Source: Bacillota bacterium (GTDB taxonomy: Bacteria; Bacillota; Clostridia; Christensenellales; Aristaeellaceae). From it: DNA of 64,000 bases. The stretch covers positions 9,576-73,575 of the forward strand of contig JAEZTL010000038.1 in assembly GCA_023421395.1 (NCBI GenBank). Reading direction: 5' to 3'. The notes under the pieces are model-generated. The model saw only the letters and a list, made by a program, of their open reading frames with translations, had not been told where the DNA came from and did no database searches. Shown here piece after piece: positions 25,362 through 33,892 of the stretch (positions are counted from its first letter, which is position 1; each line of letters begins with the position of its first letter). The position numbers and the translations under genes were made by a program.

Positions 25362-25805
25362 TCAGTAGAGCTTGAACAGCGTCTGGCCGAACTCGACCAC
25401 AGAGCCGTTCTGGATGCACACGTCCACGATCTCGCCGTCGTGAGTGGCGGTGATCTCGTTCATCAGCTTCATTGCTTCAACGATACACAGCACGTCGCCC
25501 TTTTTCACGCGGTCGCCCACTTTGACGAAGGGTTCCGCATCCGGCGCGGGCGCGCCGTAGAACACGCCCACCAGCGGCGATTTGACTTCGATGATGTCGT
25601 TGAAGTCCACGCCAACGTCCTGCGGTTTTTCCGGCGCTTCGGCGGTTTGGGGCAGCGAGCCGGCCGCCGGCTGCGCGGGCATGGGCGCCGCGCCGGACAT
25701 GCAGCATTCCAACCGCACGTGGTTTTCGCCTTCGGTCACTTCGATGGCGCTGAGGCTGTTCTGCCGGAGAATCTGCGCCAGTTCCCGGATCTGCCGGATG
25801 TTCAT
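25362..25805 (-). CDS. accB: Biotin carboxyl carrier protein
   Basis: Carries biotin between AccC and AccA/AccD. The 147-residue protein has an N-terminal helix, a Pro/Ala-rich linker (about residues 38-65) and the C-terminal biotinyl domain with biotin lysine in EAMKLMNEI. ATG 25805 is preceded by AGGAGGTG and overlaps the fabF stop (ATGA). Normal length and motif. Confidence 0.95.
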   Translation of the reverse strand: MNIRQIRELAQILRQNSLSAIEVTEGENHVRLECCMSGAAPMPAQPAAGSLPQTAEAPEKPQDVGVDFNDIIEVKSPLVGVFYGAPAPDAEPFVKVGDRVKKGDVLCIVEAMKLMNEITATHDGEIVDVCIQNGSVVEFGQTLFKLY

Positions 25806-27034
25806 GTGCACCTCCTGACGGCGAGCACGCCGTTGTGCCCGCCAAAGCCCAGAGAAATTGACAGCGCGATGTCGATCGGAGCGCTGCGCGCGACGTTCGG
25901 AACGTAGTCCAGGTCGCACTCGGGGTCGGGCTCCTCCAGATGGATCGTGGGCGGAACGACGGATGCGCGGAGCGCCATGAGCGAGGCGATCAGCTCCACC
26001 GCGCCCGCCGCACCCAGCATGTGGCCGGTCATGGACTTGGTGGAGGAGATCAGCGCGCGCCGCGCCGCATCCTCGCCCAGCGCCTTTTTGATGGCCAACG
26101 TTTCCAGCTTGTCGTTGAGCGGTGTGCCGGTGCCATGGGCGTTGATGTAGACCTGTCCGTTAAGGCCGCCGGCCTCGGCCACCGCCTGGGCGATGGCCCG
26201 AGCGCCGCCCACCGCCTCGGGGTGGGGCGCGGTGATGTGGTAGGCGTCGCAGGTGTTGCCGTAGCCGATGATCTCACCGTAGATCCTTGCGCCGCGAGCC
26301 TTGGCGCCCTCATAGGTCTCCAGCACCACGACGCCCGCACCCTCGCCCATCACAAAGCCGCTGCGGCGCGCGTCAAATGGCAGCGACGCGCGCTCCGGAT
26401 CATCGGTTTCGGCCAGCGCCTTGCAACTGATGAAGCCCGCCACGCCCAACGGTTCGACGGTGGCCTCCGAGCCGCCCGCCAGAATGGCGTCCGCGTAGCC
26501 GTGCTTGATCGCGCGGTAGGCCTCGCCGATGGCGTTGGTGGAGGTGGCGCAAGCGGTGACCACCGGGAGCGACGGCCCCTCGGCGTTCAACTTGATGGCG
26601 ATGTTGCCGGCGGCGATGTTCGCAATCATCATCGGGATGTACAGCGGCGACACCCGCCCGGGACCGCGGTTCAAAAGCTTTTCCGTCTCGGCGACGAAGG
26701 TATGCATGCCGCCGATGCCGCTGCCTACGTATACGCCCAGCCGCTCCGGCGCCACCGCGCCGACGATGCCGCTGTCCGCGGCCGCCTGCGTGGCCGCCGC
26801 CACCGCGAACTGGGTGAACAGGTCCATACGGCGGGCCTCGCCTTTTTCGATGCCGAAGGCTTCCGGGCTGAAGTCCTTGACTTCGGCGGCAACCTTGCAT
26901 TTAAAATCCGTCGGATCAAAGCGCGTAATGGCTCCGATGCCGCTCTTCCCGGCGAACAGGCTGTCCCGAAATGTCTCCAAATCGTTCCCGATGGGCGAAA
27001 TGACGCCCACGCCGGTAATGACCACACGGTTCAC
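25802..27034 (-). CDS. fabF: 3-oxoacyl-ACP synthase II
   Basis: Condensing enzyme for chain elongation with malonyl-ACP. The 410-residue thiolase-fold protein has nucleophile C162 in VVTACATSTNAIGEA and the two catalytic histidines in NAHGTGTPLND (near 301) and KSMTGHMLGAAG (near 338). The final segment SISLGFGGHNGVLAVRR is typical. The start at 27034 lies 14 bases after the fabG stop. Confidence 0.96.
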   Translation of the reverse strand: MNRVVITGVGVISPIGNDLETFRDSLFAGKSGIGAITRFDPTDFKCKVAAEVKDFSPEAFGIEKGEARRMDLFTQFAVAAATQAAADSGIVGAVAPERLGVYVGSGIGGMHTFVAETEKLLNRGPGRVSPLYIPMMIANIAAGNIAIKLNAEGPSLPVVTACATSTNAIGEAYRAIKHGYADAILAGGSEATVEPLGVAGFISCKALAETDDPERASLPFDARRSGFVMGEGAGVVVLETYEGAKARGARIYGEIIGYGNTCDAYHITAPHPEAVGGARAIAQAVAEAGGLNGQVYINAHGTGTPLNDKLETLAIKKALGEDAARRALISSTKSMTGHMLGAAGAVELIASLMALRASVVPPTIHLEEPDPECDLDYVPNVARSAPIDIALSISLGFGGHNGVLAVRRCT

Positions 27035-27048
27035 GATGAACCCCTCCC

Positions 27049-27786
27049 CTACATATACAGGCCGCCGTCGACCTGAAGCACCGCGCCGGTGATGTAGCCG
27101 GCCCCGCTGCCCGCGAGGAACGCCACCGCCTCCGCGATCTCCTCCGCTTCGCCGATGCGGTTCAGCGGAACGGCCTTCAGCGCCTGGGAAAGCACCTCTT
27201 CCTTCATGGCGGCGGTCATCTCGGTGCGGACAAAACCCGGCGCCACCGCGTTGACCGTGATGCCCCGGGGCGCCAACTCCCGCGCCAACGTCTTGGTCAG
27301 GCCGATCATTCCCGCCTTGGCGGCGGCATAGTTGGCCTGCCCGGCGTTGCCCATCAGGCCGGAAACCGACGTGATGTTGATGATGCGCCCGGCGCGCTTT
27401 CTGATAAAATCGGGCATGACCGCCTTTGTCACAAGAAACGCGCCCGTCAGGTTCACATCCACGACCCGGCGAAAGTCCTCCTCGCGCATGCGCATGGCGA
27501 GGCCATCCCGCGTGATGCCGGCGTTGTTGATCAGGATGTCAAAGGCCCCCAGTTCGTCGCGCGCCTCGGCGACCGAGCGCGCGACGGCCTCGCCGTCGGA
27601 TACGTCGCAGGGGTAAGCAGCGGCGCGAACGCCCAGCGCGCGCACTTCCGCCAGCGCCTCCGCCGCCGCTTGGGCGTTGCCCGCATAAAAGAGGGCTACG
27701 TCCGCGCCCAGCGAGGCCAGCTTCAGCGCCACCGCGCGGCCGATGCCGCGGGTGCCGCCGGTGATCAGCGCGATCTTGCCCTTCAT
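27049..27786 (-). CDS. fabG: 3-oxoacyl-ACP reductase
   Basis: NADPH-dependent reduction of 3-oxoacyl-ACP. It is a 245-residue short-chain dehydrogenase with TGGTRGIGRAVA, NNAGITRDGL, catalytic Ser in INITSVSGLMGN, Tyr/Lys in ANYAAAKAGMIG and the terminal GAVLQVDGGLYM. ATG 27786 has GGGGAGG upstream and overlaps the fabD stop. The frame remains open far upstream because of GC bias, but there is no ribosome site or homology there. Confidence 0.96.
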   Translation of the reverse strand: MKGKIALITGGTRGIGRAVALKLASLGADVALFYAGNAQAAAEALAEVRALGVRAAAYPCDVSDGEAVARSVAEARDELGAFDILINNAGITRDGLAMRMREEDFRRVVDVNLTGAFLVTKAVMPDFIRKRAGRIINITSVSGLMGNAGQANYAAAKAGMIGLTKTLARELAPRGITVNAVAPGFVRTEMTAAMKEEVLSQALKAVPLNRIGEAEEIAEAVAFLAGSGAGYITGAVLQVDGGLYM

Positions 27787-28697
27787 GAAAACCTCCCCTT
27801 GAATGCGGCGAACCCGCTCATGTCGCCGACGTTTGCGGTTTCCACGCCCGGATGGATCTTCTGGATCAGCCCGGCGAGCGTGGTCCCCGGCCCGACCTCC
27901 ACAAAGAGCGTCGCACCCTGCCCCACCATACGCTCCACCGTCTCCTGCCAGCGGACCGGCGAGGAAATCTGGTTTGCCAGGGTCTCCGCCTCCGCGCCCG
28001 CCTCGTAAGGTTGCGCGGTGCGGTTGGCGTAGACCGGCACGGCGGGCGTTCCGAAGGAAACACCCTCGAGGGCCTTTCGCATTCCCTTTGCGGCCTCGGC
28101 CATGAACGGCGAATGGAACGCACCCGACACGTTCAGCCGGATTGCCCGGCCGCCATCGGCGCGCGCCGCCGCCTGCAGCGCTTCCGCGCTCTCCAGCGCG
28201 CAGGCAACCACCGTCTGTCCCGGGCCGTTGAAGTTGACCGGGTACGCCTCGGGCAGGCTCCGGCAAAGCGCGACCACCTTTTCGGCGGTCAGCTTCACCA
28301 CCGCGAACATCGCGCCGGGATGACGTTCGGCGCAGTCCTGCATCAGCGTTGCTCGCGTTATGACGAGGCGGAACGCTTCCTCAAAGGACAACAGCCCCGA
28401 AAACGCGGCGGCGGCCATTTCGCCCAACGAGAAGCCCGCCGCAAAGGCCGGCTGCCCGGCGATCTCCCGAGCGGCCAGCGCGCAGGCGTAATCGACCAGA
28501 AACAGGCAGGGCTGCGCGTTGACGGTCTGGGTCAGTTCCTCCGCCGGGCCCTCGAAGCATTGCCGGAGGGTGCCCGGACGGAGAGCCTCGGCGCGGTCAA
28601 AGACCGGCCGCACCGAGGGGATGCTCTCGTAGAGATCTTTGCCCATGCCGGGCGCCTGAGCGCCTTGGCCGGCAAACACAAAGGCTATCTTGTCCAT
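27783..28697 (-). CDS. fabD: Malonyl-CoA:ACP transacylase
   Basis: Loads malonyl groups onto ACP. The 304-residue protein starts MDKIAFVFAGQGAQAPGMGK and has the nucleophile S90 in AGFSLGEMAA, where Phe replaces the His of the usual GHSLGE, and the catalytic His in SGAFHSPFM. ATG 28697 is chosen on homology and overlaps the end of fabK by 13 bases. Confidence 0.95.
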   Translation of the reverse strand: MDKIAFVFAGQGAQAPGMGKDLYESIPSVRPVFDRAEALRPGTLRQCFEGPAEELTQTVNAQPCLFLVDYACALAAREIAGQPAFAAGFSLGEMAAAAFSGLLSFEEAFRLVITRATLMQDCAERHPGAMFAVVKLTAEKVVALCRSLPEAYPVNFNGPGQTVVACALESAEALQAAARADGGRAIRLNVSGAFHSPFMAEAAKGMRKALEGVSFGTPAVPVYANRTAQPYEAGAEAETLANQISSPVRWQETVERMVGQGATLFVEVGPGTTLAGLIQKIHPGVETANVGDMSGFAAFKGRFS

Positions 28698-29629
28698 TTC
28701 GGCGCCTCCGCGAAGAGCTTTTCGGCTTCCGCGATGATGGTGTCGATGATCTCCGCGGCGGGTTTCACATCGCAAACCAAGCCGGCGATCTGCCCGGCCA
28801 TGAAGGATCCGTGTTCGAGATCGCCCTCGACGGCCGCCTTGCGCAGCGAACCGGTCCCGAAAGCCTCAATCTCCTCGTTGCTGATGGCAGAATCGTACTC
28901 CATGCGCCCCAGCTGCGCGGTAAAGATATTTTTGAGCGCGCGCACCGGATGGCCCAGCCGTTTGCCGGTGACCATGGTGTCAATGTCCTTGGCCGCCACA
29001 ACCTTCTGCTTGTAGGAATCGTGAATGCGGCACTCGCTGGCACACAGGAAGCGGGTGCCCATCTGCACACCCTCTGCGCCCAGCATGAACGCCGCCGCGA
29101 AGCCGCGGCCGTCGGCGATGCCGCCCGCCGCGATGACAGGGACCTTCACCGCCTGCGCTACCTGGGGTACCAGCGCCATCGTGGTGGTTTCGCCCACATG
29201 GCCGCCGGACTCGCAGCCTTCCGCGATGACCGCCGTGGCGCCCTCGCGCTCGACGCGCCGCGCGATGGCGACGGAGGGAACCACCGGCACCACCTTGATG
29301 CCGGCGGGAATCCAGTCCTTCATGTACTTTCCGGGAAGGCCCGCACCGGTGGTAACCACCGGCACCAATTCCTCCAGCACGACCCTGGCGACTTCCGCCG
29401 CGTGGGGGCTCATCAGCATGATGTTGACGCCGAAGGGCTTCTTCGTCAGTTCCCGGCAGGCGCGAATCTGCTGGCGCAGGTAGTCGGCGGGGGCGTTCAT
29501 GGCGCTGATGATGCCCAGCCCGCCCGCGTTCGACACCGCCGCGGCGAGGCACGCTTCGCTCACCCAGGCCATGCCGCCCTGGAGCACCGGCTTTTCAATG
29601 CCCAGCGCCTCGGTCACTCTGGTGGTCAT
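28685..29629 (-). CDS. fabK: Enoyl-ACP reductase II (FMN-dependent)
   Basis: Final reductive step of each elongation cycle, using FMN and NAD(P)H. The 314-residue TIM-barrel protein is of the nitronate-monooxygenase/FabK type: PVLQGGMAWVSEACLAAAVSNAGGLG, AEGCESGGHVGE, VIAAGGIADGRG and GVQMGTRFL. FabK rather than FabI implies triclosan tolerance by analogy with known FabK organisms. Lies one base after acpP and overlaps fabD. Confidence 0.93.
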   Translation of the reverse strand: MTTRVTEALGIEKPVLQGGMAWVSEACLAAAVSNAGGLGIISAMNAPADYLRQQIRACRELTKKPFGVNIMLMSPHAAEVARVVLEELVPVVTTGAGLPGKYMKDWIPAGIKVVPVVPSVAIARRVEREGATAVIAEGCESGGHVGETTTMALVPQVAQAVKVPVIAAGGIADGRGFAAAFMLGAEGVQMGTRFLCASECRIHDSYKQKVVAAKDIDTMVTGKRLGHPVRALKNIFTAQLGRMEYDSAISNEEIEAFGTGSLRKAAVEGDLEHGSFMAGQIAGLVCDVKPAAEIIDTIIAEAEKLFAEAPKWTR

Positions 29630-29848
29630 TTACTTCGTCCCCTCGATGCGGTTGACCAGATCCTGAACGGTCTTGTCGGAGGCGTCCAGCTCGATGGTCA
29701 TGGAAAATTCGTCCTCCAGCTTCATCGCCATTTCGGCCACGTCCAAAGAGTCAAAGTCCAGCTCGGCGAAGGTGCTCTCCGGCTTGATGGTTGCCACATC
29801 GATGCCCTTGTACTCCGCGAGAACCTGCGCGACCTTTTCAAACGTCAT
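29630..29848 (-). CDS. acpP: Acyl carrier protein
   Basis: Carries growing acyl chains on phosphopantetheine. The 72-residue acidic protein has the attachment serine S34 in LDFDSLDVAEM. ATG 29848 is preceded by GGAGG at good spacing; an earlier in-frame start adds five residues without support. It sits between fabH and fabK. Confidence 0.95.
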   Translation of the reverse strand: MTFEKVAQVLAEYKGIDVATIKPESTFAELDFDSLDVAEMAMKLEDEFSMTIELDASDKTVQDLVNRIEGTK

Positions 29849-29903
29849 GATCGTTTCCTCCACTTTATTAATGATGTTATGTAATGGCTTTTGCCTTGCG
29901 GCC

Positions 29904-30857
29904 TCAGGGATTCCAGGCGATCAGACACGCCCCGGTGACGAGCCCCGCACCGAACGCCGAAAGCGCCAGCGTCTGGCCCTTTTTCAGCGCGCCCGAACGG
30001 TTGAGTTCATCCAGAAGGAGCGGCACGCTGGCCGAAGATGTATTGCCGTAACGGTCCAGGTTATGGGGGAACCGCTCGGGGGGCTGAGCCATGCGCTCGC
30101 GCACCGCTTCCAGAATGCGCAGATTCGCCTGATGCAGGATGTAGTGGTCCACATCGCCGGGGCCGCGTCCAGTCTCGGCGAGCAGCGCCCGAAGATCCTC
30201 CACGCAGGCGGAGACGGCGAAGCGGTATACTTCCTGTCCCGCCATATGCAGGTAGTCCTGCTCCACGGGGGACGCCTCGAAGGGAGAGTTGCCGGTGGAA
30301 GCGCGCATGAAAAGCGGCATGCTCCCGCCCCTGGCGGTCAGGCGCATCGCGAGCAGGCCTTCCCCGCCGTCCACCAGCACCGCGGCGGCGGCGTCACCGA
30401 ACAGCACGCATTCCTCGCGGCGCGTCCAGTCCACGGCGTGGCTCATGGCCTCGGCCGCCACGATCAGGATGCGCTTCGCCTTCCCGGCTTTCAGATACGC
30501 GTCCGCAGCGTCCAGCGCGTAGACGAAGCCCGCGCAGGCGCCGTTCAAATCCAGCGCCGGGCAGGCGGCGCCCAGATCCCGCTGTATCACGCAGGCCATC
30601 GCGGGGGTTACCCACTCCCCCTGCACCGTCGAGCACAGGATGAAGTCGATATCGGAAGCATCCGCTCCAGCGCTGTCCAGCGCGGCCTTTGCCGCGCGGG
30701 CGGCCAGCTCGCTCAGAGACTCCTCGGAGAGTACCCGCCGCTGGCGGATGCCGGTGCGCGTGGAGATCCATTCGTCGCTGGTGTCGAGAAAGCGGGTCAG
30801 TTCCTGGTTGGTTACCACTTTTTGCGGCAGCGCGCTGCCCGTTCCAATGATTCTCAA
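29904..30857 (-). CDS. fabH: 3-oxoacyl-ACP synthase III
   Basis: Initiates fatty-acid synthesis by condensing acyl-CoA with malonyl-ACP. The protein is about 317 residues with nucleophile C108 in LDLNGACAGFVYAL, the His in DHYILHQANLRI and Asn in RYGNTSSASVP. The start is TTG 30857: GGAGG lies nine bases upstream and the protein then begins RIIGTGSALP; the TTG overlaps the stop of the upstream regulator (TTGA). Longer readings are unsupported. Confidence 0.95.
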   Translation of the reverse strand: MRIIGTGSALPQKVVTNQELTRFLDTSDEWISTRTGIRQRRVLSEESLSELAARAAKAALDSAGADASDIDFILCSTVQGEWVTPAMACVIQRDLGAACPALDLNGACAGFVYALDAADAYLKAGKAKRILIVAAEAMSHAVDWTRREECVLFGDAAAAVLVDGGEGLLAMRLTARGGSMPLFMRASTGNSPFEASPVEQDYLHMAGQEVYRFAVSACVEDLRALLAETGRGPGDVDHYILHQANLRILEAVRERMAQPPERFPHNLDRYGNTSSASVPLLLDELNRSGALKKGQTLALSAFGAGLVTGACLIAWNP

Positions 30858-31339
30858 TGTGCTGCGCCTCCGTCGTGTGAATTCACCAGTTCCGCCGCAC
30901 GCTCCTGAAAGAAGGCGTTGAGCGCCTTCAGGCCGTGGAGCAGCGCGGCCTTTTCCTCTTCCGGGATGCTGCGGCCCACGGAGCGCACCATCTGCCGGTG
31001 AAAATAACGGTGGGAGACGTCCGCGCGGTGGCCGGTTTCCGTCAGGCGCACATAAATGCGCCGCCCGTCCCGCTCGCACCGGGCCTTAACGACAAAGCCC
31101 TTTTTCTCCAGACGCTTCACCATCATTGTAACCGACGGCGGCGAGATGGCCAGCGCCTGTGCGATGTCGGTAATCGTGCGGCCCTCCGGGCCCGCGGCGC
31201 CGACGGCTTCGATCATGTGCATTTCGCTGATCGACAGCTTGTCGCCGCTGAAACTCACCAGCATCGCTTCCTCGATGGCCAGCACCGAGCGGTAGGTATT
31301 GACCAGCATGTCATTGAGCTGGGCCGAAAACGGATCCAT
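30854..31339 (-). CDS. fabT: MarR-family regulator, FabT-like
   Basis: Probable repressor of the fatty-acid operon, with long-chain acyl-ACP as co-repressor in known FabT systems. About 161 residues with a winged helix-turn-helix (EGRTITDIAQALAISPPSVTMMVKRLEKKGFV) and wing CERDGRRIYVRLTETG. It is the first gene of the operon. Candidate starts are ATG at 31354, 31351 and 31339; 31339 is preferred as it leaves a longer leader. The palindrome at 31355-31371 between promoter and gene is the likely binding site. Confidence 0.88.
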   Translation of the reverse strand: MDPFSAQLNDMLVNTYRSVLAIEEAMLVSFSGDKLSISEMHMIEAVGAAGPEGRTITDIAQALAISPPSVTMMVKRLEKKGFVVKARCERDGRRIYVRLTETGHRADVSHRYFHRQMVRSVGRSIPEEEKAALLHGLKALNAFFQERAAELVNSHDGGAAH

Positions 31340-31354
31340 GCCGCACCCCATCAT

Positions 31355-31371
31355 TTAATTAGTCTAATTAA
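31355..31371. promoter_or_regulatory. Probable FabT operator
   Basis: TTAATTAGTCTAATTAA, a perfect 8+1+8 palindrome that overlaps the last base of the -10 box and covers the expected transcription start. Strikingly AT-rich in GC-rich surroundings. Confidence 0.75.
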
Positions 31372-31399
31372 TTATATGGATCGGGATTTCCCTTGTCAA
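31371..31399 (-). promoter_or_regulatory. Promoter of the fatty-acid operon
   Basis: TTGACA (31399-31394), 17-bp spacer, TATAAT (31376-31371): exact consensus at both boxes on the minus strand. It drives fabT and the twelve genes after it. Confidence 0.92.
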
Positions 31400-31442
31400 G
31401 CGTCTGGAAAAGCCGTCGCTGTAAATTTCGCGCGCGCCCGGA

Positions 31443-31471
31443 TTGCCGCGCGGACGCCGATGTGCTATGAT
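31443..31471 (+). promoter_or_regulatory. Promoter of thiamine pyrophosphokinase
   Basis: TTGCCG (31443-31448), 17-bp spacer, TATGAT (31466-31471) with an upstream TG (extended -10). Confidence 0.65.
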
Positions 31472-31500
31472 GGCGCTAATGTTGGCGCTGGAGGTACCCC

Positions 31501-32142
31501 ATGAGCAGGATTTGCTGGATAGTCGGCGCGGGAACGCTTGCGGGCGCGCTGCCCCCCATCGGCGAGGGCGACCTCGTGATCGCGGCGGACGCGGGCTACG
31601 CGGCGCTTATGCGCCTGGGGCTTAGGGCCAACCGGGTGGTGGGCGATTTTGACTCGCTGGGGGCCGTGCCTGTCCATCCGGGTGTGGAGATCCACCCCGC
31701 CGAAAAGGACGAGACGGACATGATGCTGGCCGTCCGCTCCGCCATGGAAGCCGGCTGCGATGATATCCGCATCTACGGCGGTCTTGGCGGGCGGCTGGAC
31801 CACAGCTACGCCAACCTTCAGACGCTGGTCTTCCTCGCCCGGCGAGGCGTCAGGGGCTGGCTGATTGGCGAGGGCTTCGCCGTCACCGCCATCGAAAATG
31901 GCGAAATCCGCTTTTCAGCGGAAGCCCGGGGCATCGTCTCGGTGTTTTCCGCCGACGGCTCCGCCCGCGGCGTGACGCTGACGGGCCTCAAATACCCGTT
32001 GACCGGCTACACCATGACCGCCGACAACCCCATCGGCGTCAGCAACGAATTCACCGGCGTCCCCTCGTGCATCCGCGTTCGGGAAGGCGTGCTGCTTGTG
32101 ATGGCGGGCGAGCGCACCATTGAATGGCTCGAACCGGCATGA
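31501..32142 (+). CDS. Thiamine pyrophosphokinase
   Basis: Converts thiamine and ATP to thiamine pyrophosphate. The 213-residue protein has AADAGYAALMRLGLRANRVVGDFDS, EIHPAEKDETDMMLAV and IYGGLGGRLDHSYANLQ, the catalytic N-terminal domain, and the thiamine-binding tail with DNPIGVSNEFTG. The start ATG has GGAGG upstream. It has its own promoter, divergent from the fatty-acid operon. TPP made here would serve the transketolase pair of the sugar operon among others. Confidence 0.93.
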   Translation: MSRICWIVGAGTLAGALPPIGEGDLVIAADAGYAALMRLGLRANRVVGDFDSLGAVPVHPGVEIHPAEKDETDMMLAVRSAMEAGCDDIRIYGGLGGRLDHSYANLQTLVFLARRGVRGWLIGEGFAVTAIENGEIRFSAEARGIVSVFSADGSARGVTLTGLKYPLTGYTMTADNPIGVSNEFTGVPSCIRVREGVLLVMAGERTIEWLEPA

Positions 32143-32155
32143 GCATTGAACCGTT

Positions 32156-32773
32156 TCACTCGCCTTCCACTTTTCTCTTCGCGAAAAACAGCCCTTCAGG
32201 TTCGAGCGCCTGTACCAGATCGTAGATGTTCATTCCGCCAAACTCAATCCTGTAGCATTCTCCGGGCGACTGCTCCGTAAAAGTGCTCCGGACCGTTTTG
32301 ATTTCCTCTTCTTCCGGGATGCCGAAATCATTCAGCATGCGTCTGTACTTCTGCGCGTCCCGAGTAAACGCAAAGATGCTTGTTATACTATAGCGGCCGA
32401 CAAAAATCTCATCCTTGGAATTGTGAGACGCAAAGCCGAACGTTCCCAGGCCGTCCTGGATGAGCAGCTCGCCGTAGCGGTCAAGAAGACTAAGCATCCC
32501 TTCGCCGTTCAGGTTTGGCAGGTAATACACATCGCGATGCATAGGGCTGTTTTCGGATTTTCGCAGCCTTTTTTCTTCCTGCTCGTTCGTTGGCGTCTCC
32601 AGGATGAAGAAGCCGGGTTCATCCAACTCCCCGCAAAACCTTCTCAGTAGCGGTTTGATCTTCTCCTCGCTGACATTGATTAAGAACGACAAATACCGCT
32701 CCCGGTCGATCATTTCATAGCTTTCGTGGACCTCGTCAAGCTGCGGAACTTTCATCCCCACAGGCAGCTTCAT
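32156..32773 (-). CDS. Hypothetical cytoplasmic protein
   Basis: Not recognised. A 205-residue soluble protein, acidic with many charged residues, starting MKLPVGMKVPQLDEVHESYEM. It contains a segment GECYRIEFGGMNIYDLVQALEPEGLFFAKRK near the C-terminus (written in pieces here: FGGMNIYDLV, ALEPEGLFF). No signal peptide, membrane span or catalytic motif. ATG 32773 has GGGG and AAAGG upstream. Convergent with thiamine pyrophosphokinase and 57 bases after the HAD gene on the same strand. Confidence 0.65.
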   Translation of the reverse strand: MKLPVGMKVPQLDEVHESYEMIDRERYLSFLINVSEEKIKPLLRRFCGELDEPGFFILETPTNEQEEKRLRKSENSPMHRDVYYLPNLNGEGMLSLLDRYGELLIQDGLGTFGFASHNSKDEIFVGRYSITSIFAFTRDAQKYRRMLNDFGIPEEEEIKTVRSTFTEQSPGECYRIEFGGMNIYDLVQALEPEGLFFAKRKVEGE

Positions 32774-32830
32774 ATCCTTTCCCCTTTTCTGCAAATGACC
32801 AGCAGGCGGATCCGCATGCCAGCCGACCGT

Positions 32831-33487
32831 TCATTCCCCCATCAGGAAATCTTCCAGCCCGCGCGGCGTGCTGAAGCAGTACAGGGCGTTCTCTGTCATG
32901 AATTCCGTCGTTACAAACGCGGTGTCCGACCATCCGGCCCAGCCAAAGTCCACTTTCCGGCTTCGGGCCATGTCAAAACCCAGCTTCAGATCATCGACCA
33001 TCAGAAGGTCCCCCGGCGTAAGCCCCAGCGCCTCCATGATGGCGTCCAGCGGGTAACCGTGGGGCTTGCGCTTTTCTTCCGGCAATTCCCAGCCGAAGAC
33101 CATGTCGGGCTCGAAGCCGAAATGCGCAAGATAATCCCTGAGGATGATCCGCTTTTCCGAGTGAGACACCACGCACACCTTGCCGCCCGCCGCGCGGTAG
33201 CGAGCCAGCAGGCGCTCGAAGCCCTCGTAACAATCGGGCACGCGCCGGGTGTAGCGCCGCCAGATCTCCTGCTCGGTTTCCATTTCTTCATCGGTAAAGC
33301 GGTACACATCCCGGCACATGGGCAGGAAACCGGGATCGAAGTTGTGGGTGATGAATTCCCGCAGCGTGGGCGCGGGCATCTCCGGCCGGAGAAGCCGAAC
33401 GGTTTCCACAAAGGAAGGGTAGTGTATTTCCGGTGTGGACCTGACCAGCGTATCGTCGTGGTCGAGCACCAGGCAGGGGTAGCGCAT
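32831..33487 (-). CDS. HAD-superfamily hydrolase
   Basis: Probable phosphatase of 218 residues. Motif I is LVLDHDDTLVRS (nucleophile Asp and the +2 Asp), motif II is VVSHSEKRI, with a helical cap domain between, motif III Lys near EEKRKPHG and motif IV VDDLKLGFDMA. Substrate cannot be told; phosphoglycolate-phosphatase-like members are closest in form. ATG 33487 has TTTGGAGGTG upstream and begins at RYPCLVLDHDDT; the longer reading lacks a ribosome site. Confidence 0.85.
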   Translation of the reverse strand: MRYPCLVLDHDDTLVRSTPEIHYPSFVETVRLLRPEMPAPTLREFITHNFDPGFLPMCRDVYRFTDEEMETEQEIWRRYTRRVPDCYEGFERLLARYRAAGGKVCVVSHSEKRIILRDYLAHFGFEPDMVFGWELPEEKRKPHGYPLDAIMEALGLTPGDLLMVDDLKLGFDMARSRKVDFGWAGWSDTAFVTTEFMTENALYCFSTPRGLEDFLMGE

Positions 33488-33583
33488 GGGCACCTCCAAA
33501 ATGATCTTGTGTGATCTCGTCACGGAAGCGGCGGGCGCGGCGGAGTATACTGGGCTCACAAACAAAAAAGGGAGCGATACACA

Positions 33584-33892
33584 ATGTCCATCGTGAATCT
33601 GACCATGGAAAACTTCCAGCGGGAAGTCCTTAACAGCGATAAGCCGGTACTCGTGGATTTCTGGGCCAGCTGGTGCGGGCCCTGCCGGATGGTGGCGCCC
33701 CTCGTCGAGCAGATCGCCACGGAAAACGCCGACGTCAAGGTCGGCAAAGTGGACATCGACGCCCAGCCGGAGCTCGCCAACGCCTTCCGCGTGATGAGCA
33801 TCCCGACGCTGATGGTGTTCAAGGACGGCAAGATGGCCAAGAGCGCCGTGGGCGCCCGGCCCAAGGCCGCGATCATGGCGATGCTGGACTAG
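33584..33892 (+). CDS. trxA: Thioredoxin
   Basis: Dithiol-disulfide oxidoreductase. The 102-residue protein has the WCGPC active site (C31, C34), the cis-proline loop MSIPTLMVF and DFWAS. GGGAG ribosome site at usual spacing. Its stop overlaps that of the convergent regulator gene (CTAG). It lies close to a CoA-disulfide-reductase fusion, consistent with a thiol-redox neighbourhood. Confidence 0.95.
   Translation: MSIVNLTMENFQREVLNSDKPVLVDFWASWCGPCRMVAPLVEQIATENADVKVGKVDIDAQPELANAFRVMSIPTLMVFKDGKMAKSAVGARPKAAIMAMLD

Noticed and set aside
31443..31500. TPP riboswitch ahead of thiamine pyrophosphokinase
   Set aside because: The leader is only about 25-30 bases and lacks the conserved CUGAGA and ACCUGA-type elements.
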